This document shows positions 35,533 through 43,625 of a stretch of 64,000 nt of DNA, piece after piece (positions within the stretch are counted from its first letter, which is position 1; each line of letters begins with the position of its first letter). The notes under the pieces are model-generated. The model did not search any database. It saw only the letters and a program-made list of their open reading frames with translations, and was not told where the DNA came from. Source of the stretch: Parerythrobacter_A sp963761775 (lineage in GTDB: Bacteria; Pseudomonadota; Alphaproteobacteria; Sphingomonadales; Sphingomonadaceae); contig CAVXIF010000011.1 in the NCBI GenBank assembly GCA_963761775.1, forward strand, positions 434,001 to 498,000, given 5' to 3'. The position numbers and the translations under genes were made by a program.

Positions 35533-36294
35533 ATGAAGGGTATGACAGGTGAAATTTTCGACAACCGCGGACGTGGCGATGCCGCGTGGAGCTGGCCTCC
35601 GATCCATCCCGAAGGGCGCAAGTTCGGGCTGATTGCGCTGGGCATCAGCCTGATTTTCCTGCTGGTACTGGATTGGGAAATTGTCGGTTGGCCAATGCTG
35701 GGCCTGACCGTGTTCGTGTTCGCCTTCTTCCGCGACCCGGCGCGGGTCGTGCCGCAGCGTGACGATGCGATTGTCGCCCCCGCAGACGGCTTGGTATCGC
35801 TTATCATGCAGGTGCCGCCGCCGGTGGAGCTGCAAGGCGATGACGGGCAGGGGAGTGCCGGACTTGGAAGCGAACCGGTCACACGCGTTTCCATTTTCAT
35901 GAGCGTGTTCGATGTCCATATCAACCGCGCGCCCATCGGTGGTGTGGTGAAACGGCTGGTCTACATTCCCGGCAAATTCATGAATGCGGATCTCGACAAG
36001 GCGAGCGAGGAGAACGAGCGGCAACATCTGCTGATCGAGCGGGCCGACGGGCAGGCAATCGGGTTCACGCAAATTGCGGGTCTCGTTGCGCGCCGCATCA
36101 TGCCGTTCGTGAAACCCGGCGATACGCTGGCGGCGGGGCAGCGTGTTGGGTTGATCCGCTTCGGCAGCCGCGTGGATGTTTATCTTCCCGCTGGGACGGA
36201 CGCGGCAATCCTGCTCGGGCAGAAAGTCATCGCGGGTGAAACCGTGCTTGCCAACATCGGCGAGAATGCAGTGCGCGAAGGCGTCGCGCAGTGA
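35533..36294 (+). CDS. psd: phosphatidylserine decarboxylase
   Basis: Makes phosphatidylethanolamine from phosphatidylserine at the inner membrane. The 253-residue proenzyme belongs to the short type: N-terminal membrane-associated hydrophobic stretch (about 37-60), FFRDPARVVP, HINRAP in SVFDVHINRAPIGG, and the self-cleavage motif in LIRFGSRVDVYLP, where the Gly-Ser bond forms the pyruvoyl group. It overlaps pssA by 4 bp, so the two steps of PE synthesis are coupled. Start at 35533; ATG 35542 is also possible. Confidence 0.94.
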   Translation: MKGMTGEIFDNRGRGDAAWSWPPIHPEGRKFGLIALGISLIFLLVLDWEIVGWPMLGLTVFVFAFFRDPARVVPQRDDAIVAPADGLVSLIMQVPPPVELQGDDGQGSAGLGSEPVTRVSIFMSVFDVHINRAPIGGVVKRLVYIPGKFMNADLDKASEENERQHLLIERADGQAIGFTQIAGLVARRIMPFVKPGDTLAAGQRVGLIRFGSRVDVYLPAGTDAAILLGQKVIAGETVLANIGENAVREGVAQ

Positions 36295-37133
36295 CGGACA
36301 GGCCAGCCGGCTCGCAGGCTGGCACGCATAAGCCGCCACGGCTTGGACCGAAAGCGGACGAGGGCGAGCGTCCTATCGCGAAGGGGCGAGCCAGTGGCCT
36401 GTCGTTGCGCGCTGTAATTCCGAACGCAATTACCGCCGCTGCCCTGTGTTCGGGCTTGACCGGTATCCGGTTTGCGATTGCAGAGAACTGGGCGGCAGCC
36501 ATCTTCGCCGTGGTTCTGGCAGGAGTGCTGGACGGAATGGACGGACGCATAGCGCGGCTACTCAAGGCACAGACCCGATTCGGTGCCGAGCTCGACAGCC
36601 TTGCTGATTCTCTTTCGTTCGGCATGGCGCCTGCAATCATCCTGTTTTTGTGGACGCTCGAAGACTTGCCACGCATCGGCTGGTTTGCTTCGCTTGCCTT
36701 TGCACTGTGCTGCGCGCTCCGGCTGGCGCGTTTCAATGCCCAGATCGACACCGATGAGCAGCCGCACAAGTCGGCAGGCTATCTCACCGGCATTCCCGCA
36801 CCGGTAGCGGCAGGGATCGCGTTTTTGCCTTTCTATCTGTGGATGGCGACCGGAAACGAGATTTTTCGCGAGCCCATCCTGACTGCGGCATGGATGGCGG
36901 TCATCGCTTTCCTGATGATTTCCAACATGGCAACATTCGGCTGGGGGGCGATGCGCCCGCGCCGCAATGTGCGGTTGGAGCTTATCGCGTTTGTCGGCTT
37001 GTTGTTTGCGGCATTATTGCTCGAGCCGTGGTGGACGCTGGCGGCGATTTCGATTGCCTACCTGCTGTTCATGCCATTGGCAGTGTTGCGGTATTCGCGG
37101 GTCAGGCGGCAACGGGCGTTCGCTGCGGCGTAG
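36291..37133 (+). CDS. pssA: CDP-diacylglycerol-serine O-phosphatidyltransferase
   Basis: Forms phosphatidylserine from CDP-diacylglycerol and serine, supplying Psd. The 280-residue membrane protein has the CDP-alcohol phosphotransferase motif DGMDGRIARLLKAQTRFGAELDSLAD (D-x2-D-G-x2-A-R-x8-G-x3-D-x3-D) and six or more helices. An N-terminal polar segment of about 40 residues precedes it. Its GTG start overlaps the psd stop in GTGA. Confidence 0.95.
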   Translation: MTDRPAGSQAGTHKPPRLGPKADEGERPIAKGRASGLSLRAVIPNAITAAALCSGLTGIRFAIAENWAAAIFAVVLAGVLDGMDGRIARLLKAQTRFGAELDSLADSLSFGMAPAIILFLWTLEDLPRIGWFASLAFALCCALRLARFNAQIDTDEQPHKSAGYLTGIPAPVAAGIAFLPFYLWMATGNEIFREPILTAAWMAVIAFLMISNMATFGWGAMRPRRNVRLELIAFVGLLFAALLLEPWWTLAAISIAYLLFMPLAVLRYSRVRRQRAFAAA

Positions 37134-37341
37134 CCTGAACAGCGCGACTTCGCGTCTGCTTTGCAAACCGGATACGGGGCGCCATGTCTCGGCGCGTGAC
37201 CGAACCAATCGGGACAGGGCCACGAACCGCCAGTGCATTGCGTCGATAGGCACGTGTTCCACGAACCGCACAATCGGCCAGAACCACAGCGCTAAGTCCG
37301 GTTGCGACCAGCAGCATTCCGAACAAAAAGACTTCAAACAT
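37102..37341 (-). CDS. small single-helix membrane protein, probably SOS-regulated
   Basis: A 79-residue protein: a hydrophobic helix (MFEVFLFGMLLVATGLSAVV, residues 1-20, running on to about 24) and a strongly basic tail rich in Arg (RGTRAYRRNALAV, then RIRFAKQTRSRAVQATPQR). It is not a family I recognise. ATG 37341 has AGGGGT 7 bases upstream; a GTG at 37350 is in frame. Its 3' end overlaps the end of pssA by 32 bp. Two perfect LexA boxes lie 76-116 bp upstream, which both supports the gene being real and suggests induction by DNA damage. The single helix with a basic cytoplasmic tail recalls small SOS division inhibitors, by analogy only. Confidence 0.55.
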   Translation of the reverse strand: MFEVFLFGMLLVATGLSAVVLADCAVRGTRAYRRNALAVRGPVPIGSVTRRDMAPRIRFAKQTRSRAVQATPQRTPVAA

Positions 37342-37416
37342 CCGATACACCCCTGTCAGGTTAATTGCCCGCGAAGGGGCGATTGCGAAACATTTAAAAG
37401 ACTGAAACCCGAATTG

Positions 37417-37431
37417 GTTCCCGCTTCGTTC
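37417..37431. promoter_or_regulatory. LexA box (GTTC-N7-GTTC)
   Basis: GTTC at 37417-37420, 7 bases, GTTC at 37428-37431: a perfect match to the alphaproteobacterial SOS operator. Read on the minus strand it is GAAC-N7-GAAC, about 76 bp before the start codon of the small membrane protein and near the expected -35 region. Confidence 0.7.
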
Positions 37432-37442
37432 AGAACCTGTCT

Positions 37443-37457
37443 GTTCCCTAAATGTTC
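37443..37457. promoter_or_regulatory. second LexA box (GTTC-N7-GTTC)
   Basis: GTTC at 37443-37446, 7 bases, GTTC at 37454-37457. It is exactly 26 bp from the first box, about 2.5 helical turns, so the two operators would lie on nearly opposite faces of the DNA. Confidence 0.7.
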
Positions 37458-37560
37458 TATCGTGTCAAACGCTATTTTCAAGCGCAGGCCGTGGTGGTCG
37501 AATTTCGTACTGGCTTTCGATATGCCGCCGCGCTAGTGGCCACGCCGTCGTAACGAATGT

Positions 37561-37621
37561 GGGCACCCTGTCCGCATGGTTTGCGCACAAATCCACATGG
37601 ATGGCGCACATACCGGTGCCC
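37561..37621 (+). promoter_or_regulatory. structured 5' leader candidate of rpsB
   Basis: Nested inverted repeats: GGGCACC (37561) with GGTGCCC (37615-37621), TGCGC (37582) with GCGCA (37604-37608) and ATCC with GGAT at the tip. Ribosomal protein S2 represses its own mRNA in other bacteria, so this could be the S2-binding leader. No terminator run follows. Confidence 0.4.
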
Positions 37622-37670
37622 GCTTCGGGTCTCCTGCCATCCAGAGGTATAACCGGAAAGGAATTATCCT

Positions 37671-38420
37671 ATGGCGGCACCTACCGTCACGATGCAGCAA
37701 CTGATCGAGGCCGGATCGCATTTCGGCCACCAGACTCACCGCTGGAACCCGCGCATGAAGCCGTATATTTTCGGCGCGCGCAACGGTGTCCATATTATCG
37801 ACCTGTCGCAGACCGTGCCGCTGTTCGCGCGTGCGCTCGACTTCGTTTCCTCGACCGTGCGTTCGGGTGGCAAGGTGCTGTTCGTTGGCACCAAGCGCCA
37901 GGCGCAGGAGCCAATTGCGGAAGCGGCGCGTGCTTCGGGCCAGCACTTCGTCAACCACCGCTGGCTCGGCGGTATGCTGACCAACTGGAAGACTATTTCG
38001 CAGCGCATAAAACGCATGAAGGAACTTGACGAGCTGCTTGCCGGCGAAACGTCCGGCCTGACCAAGAAGGAAGTCCTCCAGCTGACGCGCCAGCGTGACA
38101 AGCTGGAACTTTCGCTCGGCGGTATTCGCGACATGGGCAGCATTCCCGATGTCATGTTCGTGATCGACGCGAACAAGGAAGAGCTGGCCATCAAGGAGGC
38201 CAACGTCCTCGGCATTCCCGTGATTGCCGTTCTCGACACCAATGTCGATCCCAGCGGCATCGCTTTCCCGGTACCGGGAAATGACGACGCCAGTCGCGCC
38301 GTACGCCTGTATTGCGACGCGATTGCCGAAGCCGCCACCAGCGGCAAGGGCGATGCGGTACAGGACAGCGGGCAAGTCGGCGAAATGGCCGAACCGCCGG
38401 TGGAAACCGCGGCCGCCTGA
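37671..38420 (+). CDS. rpsB: 30S ribosomal protein S2
   Basis: A 249-residue S2, needed for S1 binding to the small subunit. Standard features: MQQLIEAGSHFGHQTHRWNPRMKPYIFG at the N-terminus, GTKRQAQEPIAEAA, HRWLGGMLTNWKTI and the coiled-coil region followed by PDVMFVIDANKEELAIKEAN. It has a short acidic/proline C-terminal extension. A GGAAAGGAA ribosome site lies 6-7 bases upstream. It pairs with tsf downstream, the universal rpsB-tsf unit. Confidence 0.98.
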   Translation: MAAPTVTMQQLIEAGSHFGHQTHRWNPRMKPYIFGARNGVHIIDLSQTVPLFARALDFVSSTVRSGGKVLFVGTKRQAQEPIAEAARASGQHFVNHRWLGGMLTNWKTISQRIKRMKELDELLAGETSGLTKKEVLQLTRQRDKLELSLGGIRDMGSIPDVMFVIDANKEELAIKEANVLGIPVIAVLDTNVDPSGIAFPVPGNDDASRAVRLYCDAIAEAATSGKGDAVQDSGQVGEMAEPPVETAAA

Positions 38421-38488
38421 CCCTTTGCGTGCGACGGCGCGGTGGCCCTTGTCATCGTGCCGTCGCAGCACATCTCTAGCTGCGTCAT

Positions 38489-38506
38489 GCGCCCGCTGAC
38501 GGGCGC
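38489..38506 (+). promoter_or_regulatory. hairpin in the rpsB-tsf spacer
   Basis: GCGCCCG (38489-38495) and CGGGCGC (38500-38506) form a stable 7-bp stem with a 4-base loop, 40 bp before tsf. Without a T run it is not a full terminator; it may attenuate readthrough or mark an mRNA processing point between the two genes. Confidence 0.45.
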
Positions 38507-38546
38507 TGCATTGCAACGCACACATCAAGACAAGAAGGAACGCCCG

Positions 38547-39473
38547 ATGGCGAATTTCACAACCGCCGATATCAAGGCTCTGCGCGAGAAAACCGGCGCC
38601 GGCATGATGGACGCGAAAAAGGCACTGGTCGAAACCGATGGCGATATCGAAGCGGCAGTCGACGCTCTTCGCGCCAAGGGTCTTGCCACCGCGCAGAAGA
38701 AGTCGAGCCGGACCGCAGCGGAAGGCCTTGTCGGCGTTGCCGTGGAAGGCACCAAGGGTGTTGCCGTCGAAGTGAACTCCGAAACCGATTTCGTCGCCAA
38801 GAACGACCGGTTCCAGGATTTCGTGCGCAAGGTGACGCAGGCTGCCCTCGGCGCGAATGCCGACGATGTCGAAGCGTTGAAAGCGATGGACTATCCCGAC
38901 GGCGGCACCGTTTCCGACAAGCTGACCGACAATGTCGCCACTATCGGCGAGAACCAGCAGGTGCGCCGCATGAAGACAGTGGCCGTGTCGTCGGGCATGG
39001 TCGTGCCTTACATGCACAACGCCGTTGCCCCGAACCTGGGCAAGATCGGCGTATTGGTCGCGCTGGAAAGCACAGCGGGTGCCGACGTGCTCGAACCGCT
39101 GGGCAAGCAGCTTGCCATGCACATCGCGGCGGCCTTCCCGCAGGCGCTGAATGCCGACGGCCTCGACCCCGAACTGATCGCCCGGGAACGCGCTATCGCA
39201 GCGGAAAAGGCGGCGGAAAGCGGCAAGCCGGAAAACGTGCAGGAAAAGATGGTCGAAGGCGCGGTGAAGAAATTCGCCAAGGAAAACGCGCTGCTCAGCC
39301 AGCTGTTCGTGATCGACAACAAGACGCCGATTGCCGACGTGGTGGCGAAGGCGGGCAAGGATGCCGGAACCGACATCGTGCTGACCGACTTCGTGCGCTA
39401 CCAGCTTGGCGAAGGTATCGAGAAGGAAGAAGGCGATTTCGCAGCGGAAGTCGCGGCGGCAGTCAAAGGCTGA
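38547..39473 (+). CDS. tsf: elongation factor Ts
   Basis: The nucleotide exchange factor of EF-Tu, 308 residues. It has the N-terminal UBA-like domain (FTTADIKALREKTGAGMMDAKKAL), the core TDFVAKNDRFQDFV with the EF-Tu contact motif, and the dimerisation/C-terminal parts ending FVRYQLGEGIEKEE. AAGGAA precedes the ATG at 38547. It is co-transcribed with rpsB and ends at a terminator. Confidence 0.98.
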   Translation: MANFTTADIKALREKTGAGMMDAKKALVETDGDIEAAVDALRAKGLATAQKKSSRTAAEGLVGVAVEGTKGVAVEVNSETDFVAKNDRFQDFVRKVTQAALGANADDVEALKAMDYPDGGTVSDKLTDNVATIGENQQVRRMKTVAVSSGMVVPYMHNAVAPNLGKIGVLVALESTAGADVLEPLGKQLAMHIAAAFPQALNADGLDPELIARERAIAAEKAAESGKPENVQEKMVEGAVKKFAKENALLSQLFVIDNKTPIADVVAKAGKDAGTDIVLTDFVRYQLGEGIEKEEGDFAAEVAAAVKG

Positions 39474-39510
39474 CACCCCGCCTTCCGTCACTTCCTTCAT
39501 ACGCATTCGA

Positions 39511-39546
39511 AGCGGCCATCGGACCACGCGGTTCGGTGGCCGTTTT
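39511..39546 (+). terminator. rho-independent terminator of rpsB-tsf
   Basis: CGGCCATCGGA (39513-39523) pairs with TTCGGTGGCCG (39532-39542) through G-U pairs around an 8-base loop and is followed by TTTT. It lies 38 bp after tsf. Confidence 0.85.
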
Positions 39547-39695
39547 GTATTGTAACGCCAAGTTGACGCTGGCCGGCTGTTATCGAAATACATGCAGAAT
39601 GCCATTTGCATAAAACGGCGAAAGCGGCCCGGTGTTGGATTCGGTTGAGAAAGAACGCGCCGAAGGTAACGCGGCATGTCGATGTAGGAAAACGC

Positions 39696-40580
39696 TCAGT
39701 TGCGCGGGACCAGTTTTACCAGCCAGATTTCCGGCGCGGTGAACAGGCGCACGGGCAGGACGCTGGTGCCGAGGCCCGCGCCGACGATCAGCGTCCTGCC
39801 GTCCTCGTCCACACGGCCGCAGGCGTAGCGGTCGCCATAATCGGACATATGCGCAGGCGCGCCACCCCATGGATAGCCGATCTGGCCGCAATGGGTGTGC
39901 CCCGCCAGCGTGAGGCGGACTTCGGCTGGCATGACGGCGAACGGGTCGGGACTGTGGCTGAGCATCACCGGAACGCCGCCCGCCGCGCGCATGGCGGCCA
40001 GCGTTGCATCGAGGTCGGCGCGGCCGGTGTAGTCGTCGTCCAGCCCGCCCACGGCCAGTGTACCGAAGCGCGCGGCGTCGTTGGCGAGCAGAGTGATGCG
40101 GGCCTTGCGCAGTTCGCGGGCGAGGGCGGGCATGTCGAACCAGTGATCGTGATTGCCCGGCACCGCCACGACGCCCAGCGGCGCTCGCAATGCCGCCAGC
40201 GGCGCAACGACCTGTTGCGGCGTGTAGATATGCGTCGCCGTGCGCTTGTCGCTGACAAGGTCGCCCGCAATCGCGACTAGGTTCGGTTGCAGCGCGTTGA
40301 CCTGCGCCACTATCCGTTCAAGCCGTTCGGGCGGCATGTCCGGCCCGGCTACGTGGATATCGGATATAAGCGCGATGGTCAGCGGCGCGGTGCCGGTGGG
40401 CAGATCGACCGCGACCGTCGCATGCCGCACCACCGGATCGCGCATGGTATCGTGCCATGCCTTGATACCGGTCGCTACGATCGCCGCGAGTAGCAGGACG
40501 GCGAGCCACATCCGTCTGCGCTTACTGGCCGGTGTACTCCCTGTCTCGCTGTCAGCGCTGCGGTCAGTCCTCCGGCTCAT
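39696..40580 (-). CDS. metallophosphoesterase (YkuE/YaeI-like)
   Basis: A 294-residue membrane-anchored phosphoesterase. One N-terminal helix (about 25-43), then the binuclear metal motifs ISDIHVAGPDM, AIAGDLVSDKR, VPGNHDHWFD, VMLSHSPDP and LAGHTHCGQIG, in the right order for calcineurin-like enzymes. Relatives act on lipid A intermediates or UDP-sugars, but this lineage probably lacks LPS, so the substrate is open. It is convergent with tsf and divergent from pyrH. Confidence 0.9.
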   Translation of the reverse strand: MSRRTDRSADSETGSTPASKRRRMWLAVLLLAAIVATGIKAWHDTMRDPVVRHATVAVDLPTGTAPLTIALISDIHVAGPDMPPERLERIVAQVNALQPNLVAIAGDLVSDKRTATHIYTPQQVVAPLAALRAPLGVVAVPGNHDHWFDMPALARELRKARITLLANDAARFGTLAVGGLDDDYTGRADLDATLAAMRAAGGVPVMLSHSPDPFAVMPAEVRLTLAGHTHCGQIGYPWGGAPAHMSDYGDRYACGRVDEDGRTLIVGAGLGTSVLPVRLFTAPEIWLVKLVPRN

Positions 40581-40761
40581 GCCCTGTGCAACCCATGACT
40601 GTGCATCTAAACCCCCATACAGGTGCGGTATCGCCGTGCGACATCCCGTTCAAGGCAGCGCATCGGTGCGTCCGCCTGCACACCGCTTTCCCTTTGCGCA
40701 CGCACCCGATGCGGGCTAGGCAAAGCGTCACACCTTCTCGCCATTGGAAACCGTGCATCCC

Positions 40762-41484
40762 ATGTCAGCTCCCGCCTACAGACGCATCCTGCTGAAACTG
40801 TCGGGAGAGGTGCTGATGGGGGGGCAGGAATACGGCATCGACCCCGAATATGTCGCGCGGCTGGCACAGGAAGTGCAGGCGGCGAAGGAAACCGGCTTGC
40901 AGGTCTGCCTCGTCATCGGCGGCGGCAATATCTTTCGCGGCATTGCCGGGGCGGCCAAGGGGCTGGACCGTACGACCGGCGATTACATGGGCATGCTCGC
41001 CACGGTGATGAATGCGCTGGCGATGCAGAACGCGCTGGAAAAGCTGGGCGTGCAGACGCGGGTGCAGTCCGCCATTCCGATGGACAGCGTATGCGAACCC
41101 TATATCCGTCGCCGTGCGGAGCGGCATCTGGAGAAGGGCCGTATCGTCATCTTCGCCGCCGGGACCGGCAATCCGTTCTTCACGACCGATACCGGTGCGG
41201 CACTGCGCGCGGCGGAGATGGGCTGCGACGCCCTGCTGAAAGGCACCAGCGTGGATGGCGTTTACGATGCCGATCCCAAAGCGAATCCGCAGGCAAAACG
41301 CTTCGATACAATCACTTACGACCAGGTGCTGGCAGACAATCTGAAAGTCATGGACGCGACCGCCGTTGCGCTGTGCCGGGAAAACAGCATTCCGATCGTG
41401 GTGTTTTCGATCCGCGAGCGCGGCAATGTTGCCAGCGTCCTTGCCGGAACGGGCACGCAGACGGTCGTGACGCAAGATAGCTGA
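40762..41484 (+). CDS. pyrH: UMP kinase
   Basis: Phosphorylates UMP to UDP in pyrimidine synthesis. The 240-residue protein has the amino-acid kinase fold: RRILLKLSGEVLMGG (start), VIGGGNIFRG, DYMGMLATVMNALAMQ, AAGTGNPFFTTDTGAALRA and GTSVDGVYDADPK. It is hexameric and GTP-activated in other bacteria. ATG 40762 is used; an in-frame codon at 40744 would add 6 residues. It heads the pyrH-frr-uppS-cdsA block. Confidence 0.97.
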   Translation: MSAPAYRRILLKLSGEVLMGGQEYGIDPEYVARLAQEVQAAKETGLQVCLVIGGGNIFRGIAGAAKGLDRTTGDYMGMLATVMNALAMQNALEKLGVQTRVQSAIPMDSVCEPYIRRRAERHLEKGRIVIFAAGTGNPFFTTDTGAALRAAEMGCDALLKGTSVDGVYDADPKANPQAKRFDTITYDQVLADNLKVMDATAVALCRENSIPIVVFSIRERGNVASVLAGTGTQTVVTQDS

Positions 41485-41506
41485 GATAAAAAGAGAAGGG
41501 CCGGAC

Positions 41507-42064
41507 ATGGCGAATTACGACAAAAGCGATATCGAACGCCGGATGCAGGGCGCGGTTGAAAGCCTGAAGGGCGATCTGTCGGGCCTGCGCACAGGGCGCG
41601 CCAATACCAGCCTGCTCGATCCCGTGGTGGTCGAAGTCTATGGCTCGATGATGCCGCTGAACCAGGTTGCCACGGTGTCCGCACCGGAGGCCCGCATGCT
41701 GAGCGTGCAGGTCTGGGACAAGACAAATGTCAGCGCGGTGGAGAAGGGTATTGCCAAGGCCAATCTGGGCCTCAATCCGGCGACCGATGGCCAGACGCTG
41801 CGCCTGCCGATGCCCGACCTGACCGAGGAACGGCGCAAGGATCTGGCGAAGCTGGCAGGCAAATATGCCGAGAACGCCAAGATCGCCATCCGCAATGTCC
41901 GGCGCGACGGGATGGAAGACCTGAAAGCCGACGAAAAGGCGAAGGACATTTCGGAAGACGACCGCAAGCGATCGGAAACCGACGTTCAGGAACTGACCGA
42001 CAAATACGTAACGCAAGCGGACGAAGCGGCCGCAGCGAAGGAAAAGGAAATCATGACGCAGTGA
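41507..42064 (+). CDS. frr: ribosome recycling factor
   Basis: Splits ribosomes after termination together with EF-G. Its 185 residues show the two domains: DIERRMQGAVESLKGDLSGLRTGRAN, YGSMMPLNQVATVSAPEARML (domain II), and LPDLTEERRKDLAKLAGKYAENAKIAIRNVRRD (helix bundle). AAGGG lies before ATG 41507, 22 bp after pyrH. Confidence 0.98.
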   Translation: MANYDKSDIERRMQGAVESLKGDLSGLRTGRANTSLLDPVVVEVYGSMMPLNQVATVSAPEARMLSVQVWDKTNVSAVEKGIAKANLGLNPATDGQTLRLPMPDLTEERRKDLAKLAGKYAENAKIAIRNVRRDGMEDLKADEKAKDISEDDRKRSETDVQELTDKYVTQADEAAAAKEKEIMTQ

Positions 42065-42090
42065 GTTTGTGGGTTCCATGATTTTTTACT

Positions 42091-42181
42091 CCGTTCGTGC
42101 TGAGCTTGTCGAAGCACTGTACTTTCTTGTAGCATCAGCCCGTGCAGGAGGGCGGCCCTTCGACAGGCTCAGGGCGAACGG
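42091..42181. repeat. REP-like intergenic inverted repeat
   Basis: Arms CCGTTCGTGCTGAGCTTGTC (from 42091) and GACAGGCTCAGGGCGAACGG (to 42181) are imperfect inverted copies, joined by a 40-base spacer. The TTCG-ACAGGCTCA-GG-CGAAC module is one I recognise from sphingomonad and other genomes as a dispersed intergenic repeat. It lies between frr and uppS and could fold as a hairpin, ending frr transcripts or stabilising their 3' end. Only one copy is seen in the window. Confidence 0.7.
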
Positions 42182-42205
42182 GATCAGGGGTGCAAGATTA
42201 CTGAT

Positions 42206-42886
42206 ATGTCACCCGTAACCGCCGCGCGCCACGTTGCCATCATCATGGATGGCAATGGCCGCTGGGCGAAGCAGCGGCACCTGCCGCGCGCGATGGGGCA
42301 TCGCAAGGGCGTGGAGGCGGTGCGGTCGCTGGTGCGCGGGCTGGCCGGGCTGGGTGTCGATTGCCTGACGCTGTATGCGTTCAGTTCGGAAAACTGGAAG
42401 CGGCCCGAAGACGAGGTCAGCGACCTGATGGACCTGATGCGGCGCTTCATCAAATCGGACCTGCCCGAGTTTATCGAGAACGACGTGCGGCTGCGCATTA
42501 TCGGCGACTGGCGCGGGCTGGCCCCCGATATCGTGGCAATGCTGGAAGACGCGCTGGAGCGTACGCGGCATGGTACGCAGACGCTGGCGGTCGCGCTGAA
42601 TTACGGGGCGCAGCATGAGATCGTGCGCGCTGCGGCTGCGGCGGCGGCGGAGGGCGAGCTGACCGAAGCGACGCTGGCGGCCCATCTCGATACCGCCGAC
42701 CTGCCGCCGCTGGACCTGCTGATCCGCACCAGCGGCGAGGTGCGGCTGTCCAACTTCCTCCTGTGGCAAAGCGCCTATGCCGAATTGCGCTTCGTCGATA
42801 CGCTATGGCCGGATTTCACCATCGACCATCTGCGCGAGGCGCTGGACGACTTTGCAGGACGGGAGCGACGCTATGGCGGGCGGTAG
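42206..42886 (+). CDS. uppS: isoprenyl transferase (undecaprenyl diphosphate synthase)
   Basis: Makes C55 undecaprenyl diphosphate, the carrier lipid for peptidoglycan and polysaccharides. The 226-residue cis-prenyltransferase has IIMDGNGRWAKQRHLPRAMGH (catalytic Asp and Arg), LTLYAFSSENWKRP, ALNYGAQHEIVRA and LLIRTSGEVRLSNFLLWQSAYAEL. Its 3' end overlaps cdsA by 14 bp. Confidence 0.97.
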   Translation: MSPVTAARHVAIIMDGNGRWAKQRHLPRAMGHRKGVEAVRSLVRGLAGLGVDCLTLYAFSSENWKRPEDEVSDLMDLMRRFIKSDLPEFIENDVRLRIIGDWRGLAPDIVAMLEDALERTRHGTQTLAVALNYGAQHEIVRAAAAAAAEGELTEATLAAHLDTADLPPLDLLIRTSGEVRLSNFLLWQSAYAELRFVDTLWPDFTIDHLREALDDFAGRERRYGGR

Positions 42887-43620
42887 GAAGCGCGAGAAAC
42901 TGCGCGCCGCAGCCGCCAACCCCGATCTGCCCGTGCGGCTGGCGTCGGCGGTGGTCATGCTGCTGGTGGCGGGCACGTATGGTTGCCCTTGGCGGATTGT
43001 GGCTGGACGGCTTTATCGTCGCGGTCGCGTTGGCTACCTTTGCGGAATTCGTGCGGATGGTGGGGCTGGCGACGTCAAAAATGACGTATCGCCTTGCCGG
43101 ACTGCTGGCGGGCGGCGCCTATATCGCGGCGGCGGCCGGGGTTTTGACCAGGCTCACGCCGGTCGCCGTGGTGGAGATTGTCGGTATCGTCATTGCGGTG
43201 GATACTTTCGCCTATTTCTTCGGACGCAAGATCGGCGGGCCGAAACTTGTTCCCACCATCAGCCCCAACAAGACCTGGGCGGGCCTGCTGGGCGGGATGG
43301 TTGGCGCGGCCTTGTGGATCGGCATCATCCTGCTGTTCGCTCCTGCGCATATGCTACCCGGTGTAGAAGACTCGCTCGGTGCGAATGCCGGCACGGGCTT
43401 CACGCCGATAGCCGCCGTCGTCATGGCCGTCATTGGCGGCGCGCTGGTTGCGGTACTGGCGCAGTCTGGCGACCTGTTTGAATCCTGGTTGAAGCGCAAG
43501 GCGGGCATCAAGGACGCTTCCCGCCTGATACCCGGGCATGGCGGCGTTTTCGACCGGACAGACGGCATTCTGCCCGTGGCGCTGGTCGGCGGATTTCTTA
43601 TCCTTTCTGGTGCGGGATAA
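42873..43620 (+). CDS. cdsA: phosphatidate cytidylyltransferase (frameshifted in this sequence)
   Basis: Makes CDP-diacylglycerol, the precursor used by PssA. The gene starts at ATG 42873, inside uppS, with a basic tail (GGRKREKLRAAA) then LPVRLASAVVMLLVAG. The frame is lost near 42978 and resumes as MVALGGLWLDGFIVAVALATFAEFV. The second frame has several helices and the CDS signature TISPNKTWAGLLGG, then SGDLFESWLKRKAGIKDASRLIPGHGGVFDRTDG. The 748-nt span is one over a 248-residue protein. The frame break lies in the first membrane segment, and every motif is otherwise intact. Confidence 0.93.
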
Positions 43621-43625
43621 AGCCT

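Larger units (their letters stand above)
37342..37670. other. 329-bp intergenic region between the small membrane protein and rpsB
   Basis: No gene is seen. It holds two LexA-type boxes (37417-37431, 37443-37457) nearer the minus-strand gene, AT-rich tracts around 37390 suitable for a promoter of that gene, and a structured leader candidate (37561-37621) before rpsB. The AAGGAA ribosome site of rpsB is at about 37659. Confidence 0.6.

Noticed and set aside
37533..39677. 714-codon minus-strand open frame across rpsB and tsf
   Set aside because: It is antisense to two intact ribosomal/elongation genes and has the low-complexity look of a GC-rich shadow frame.
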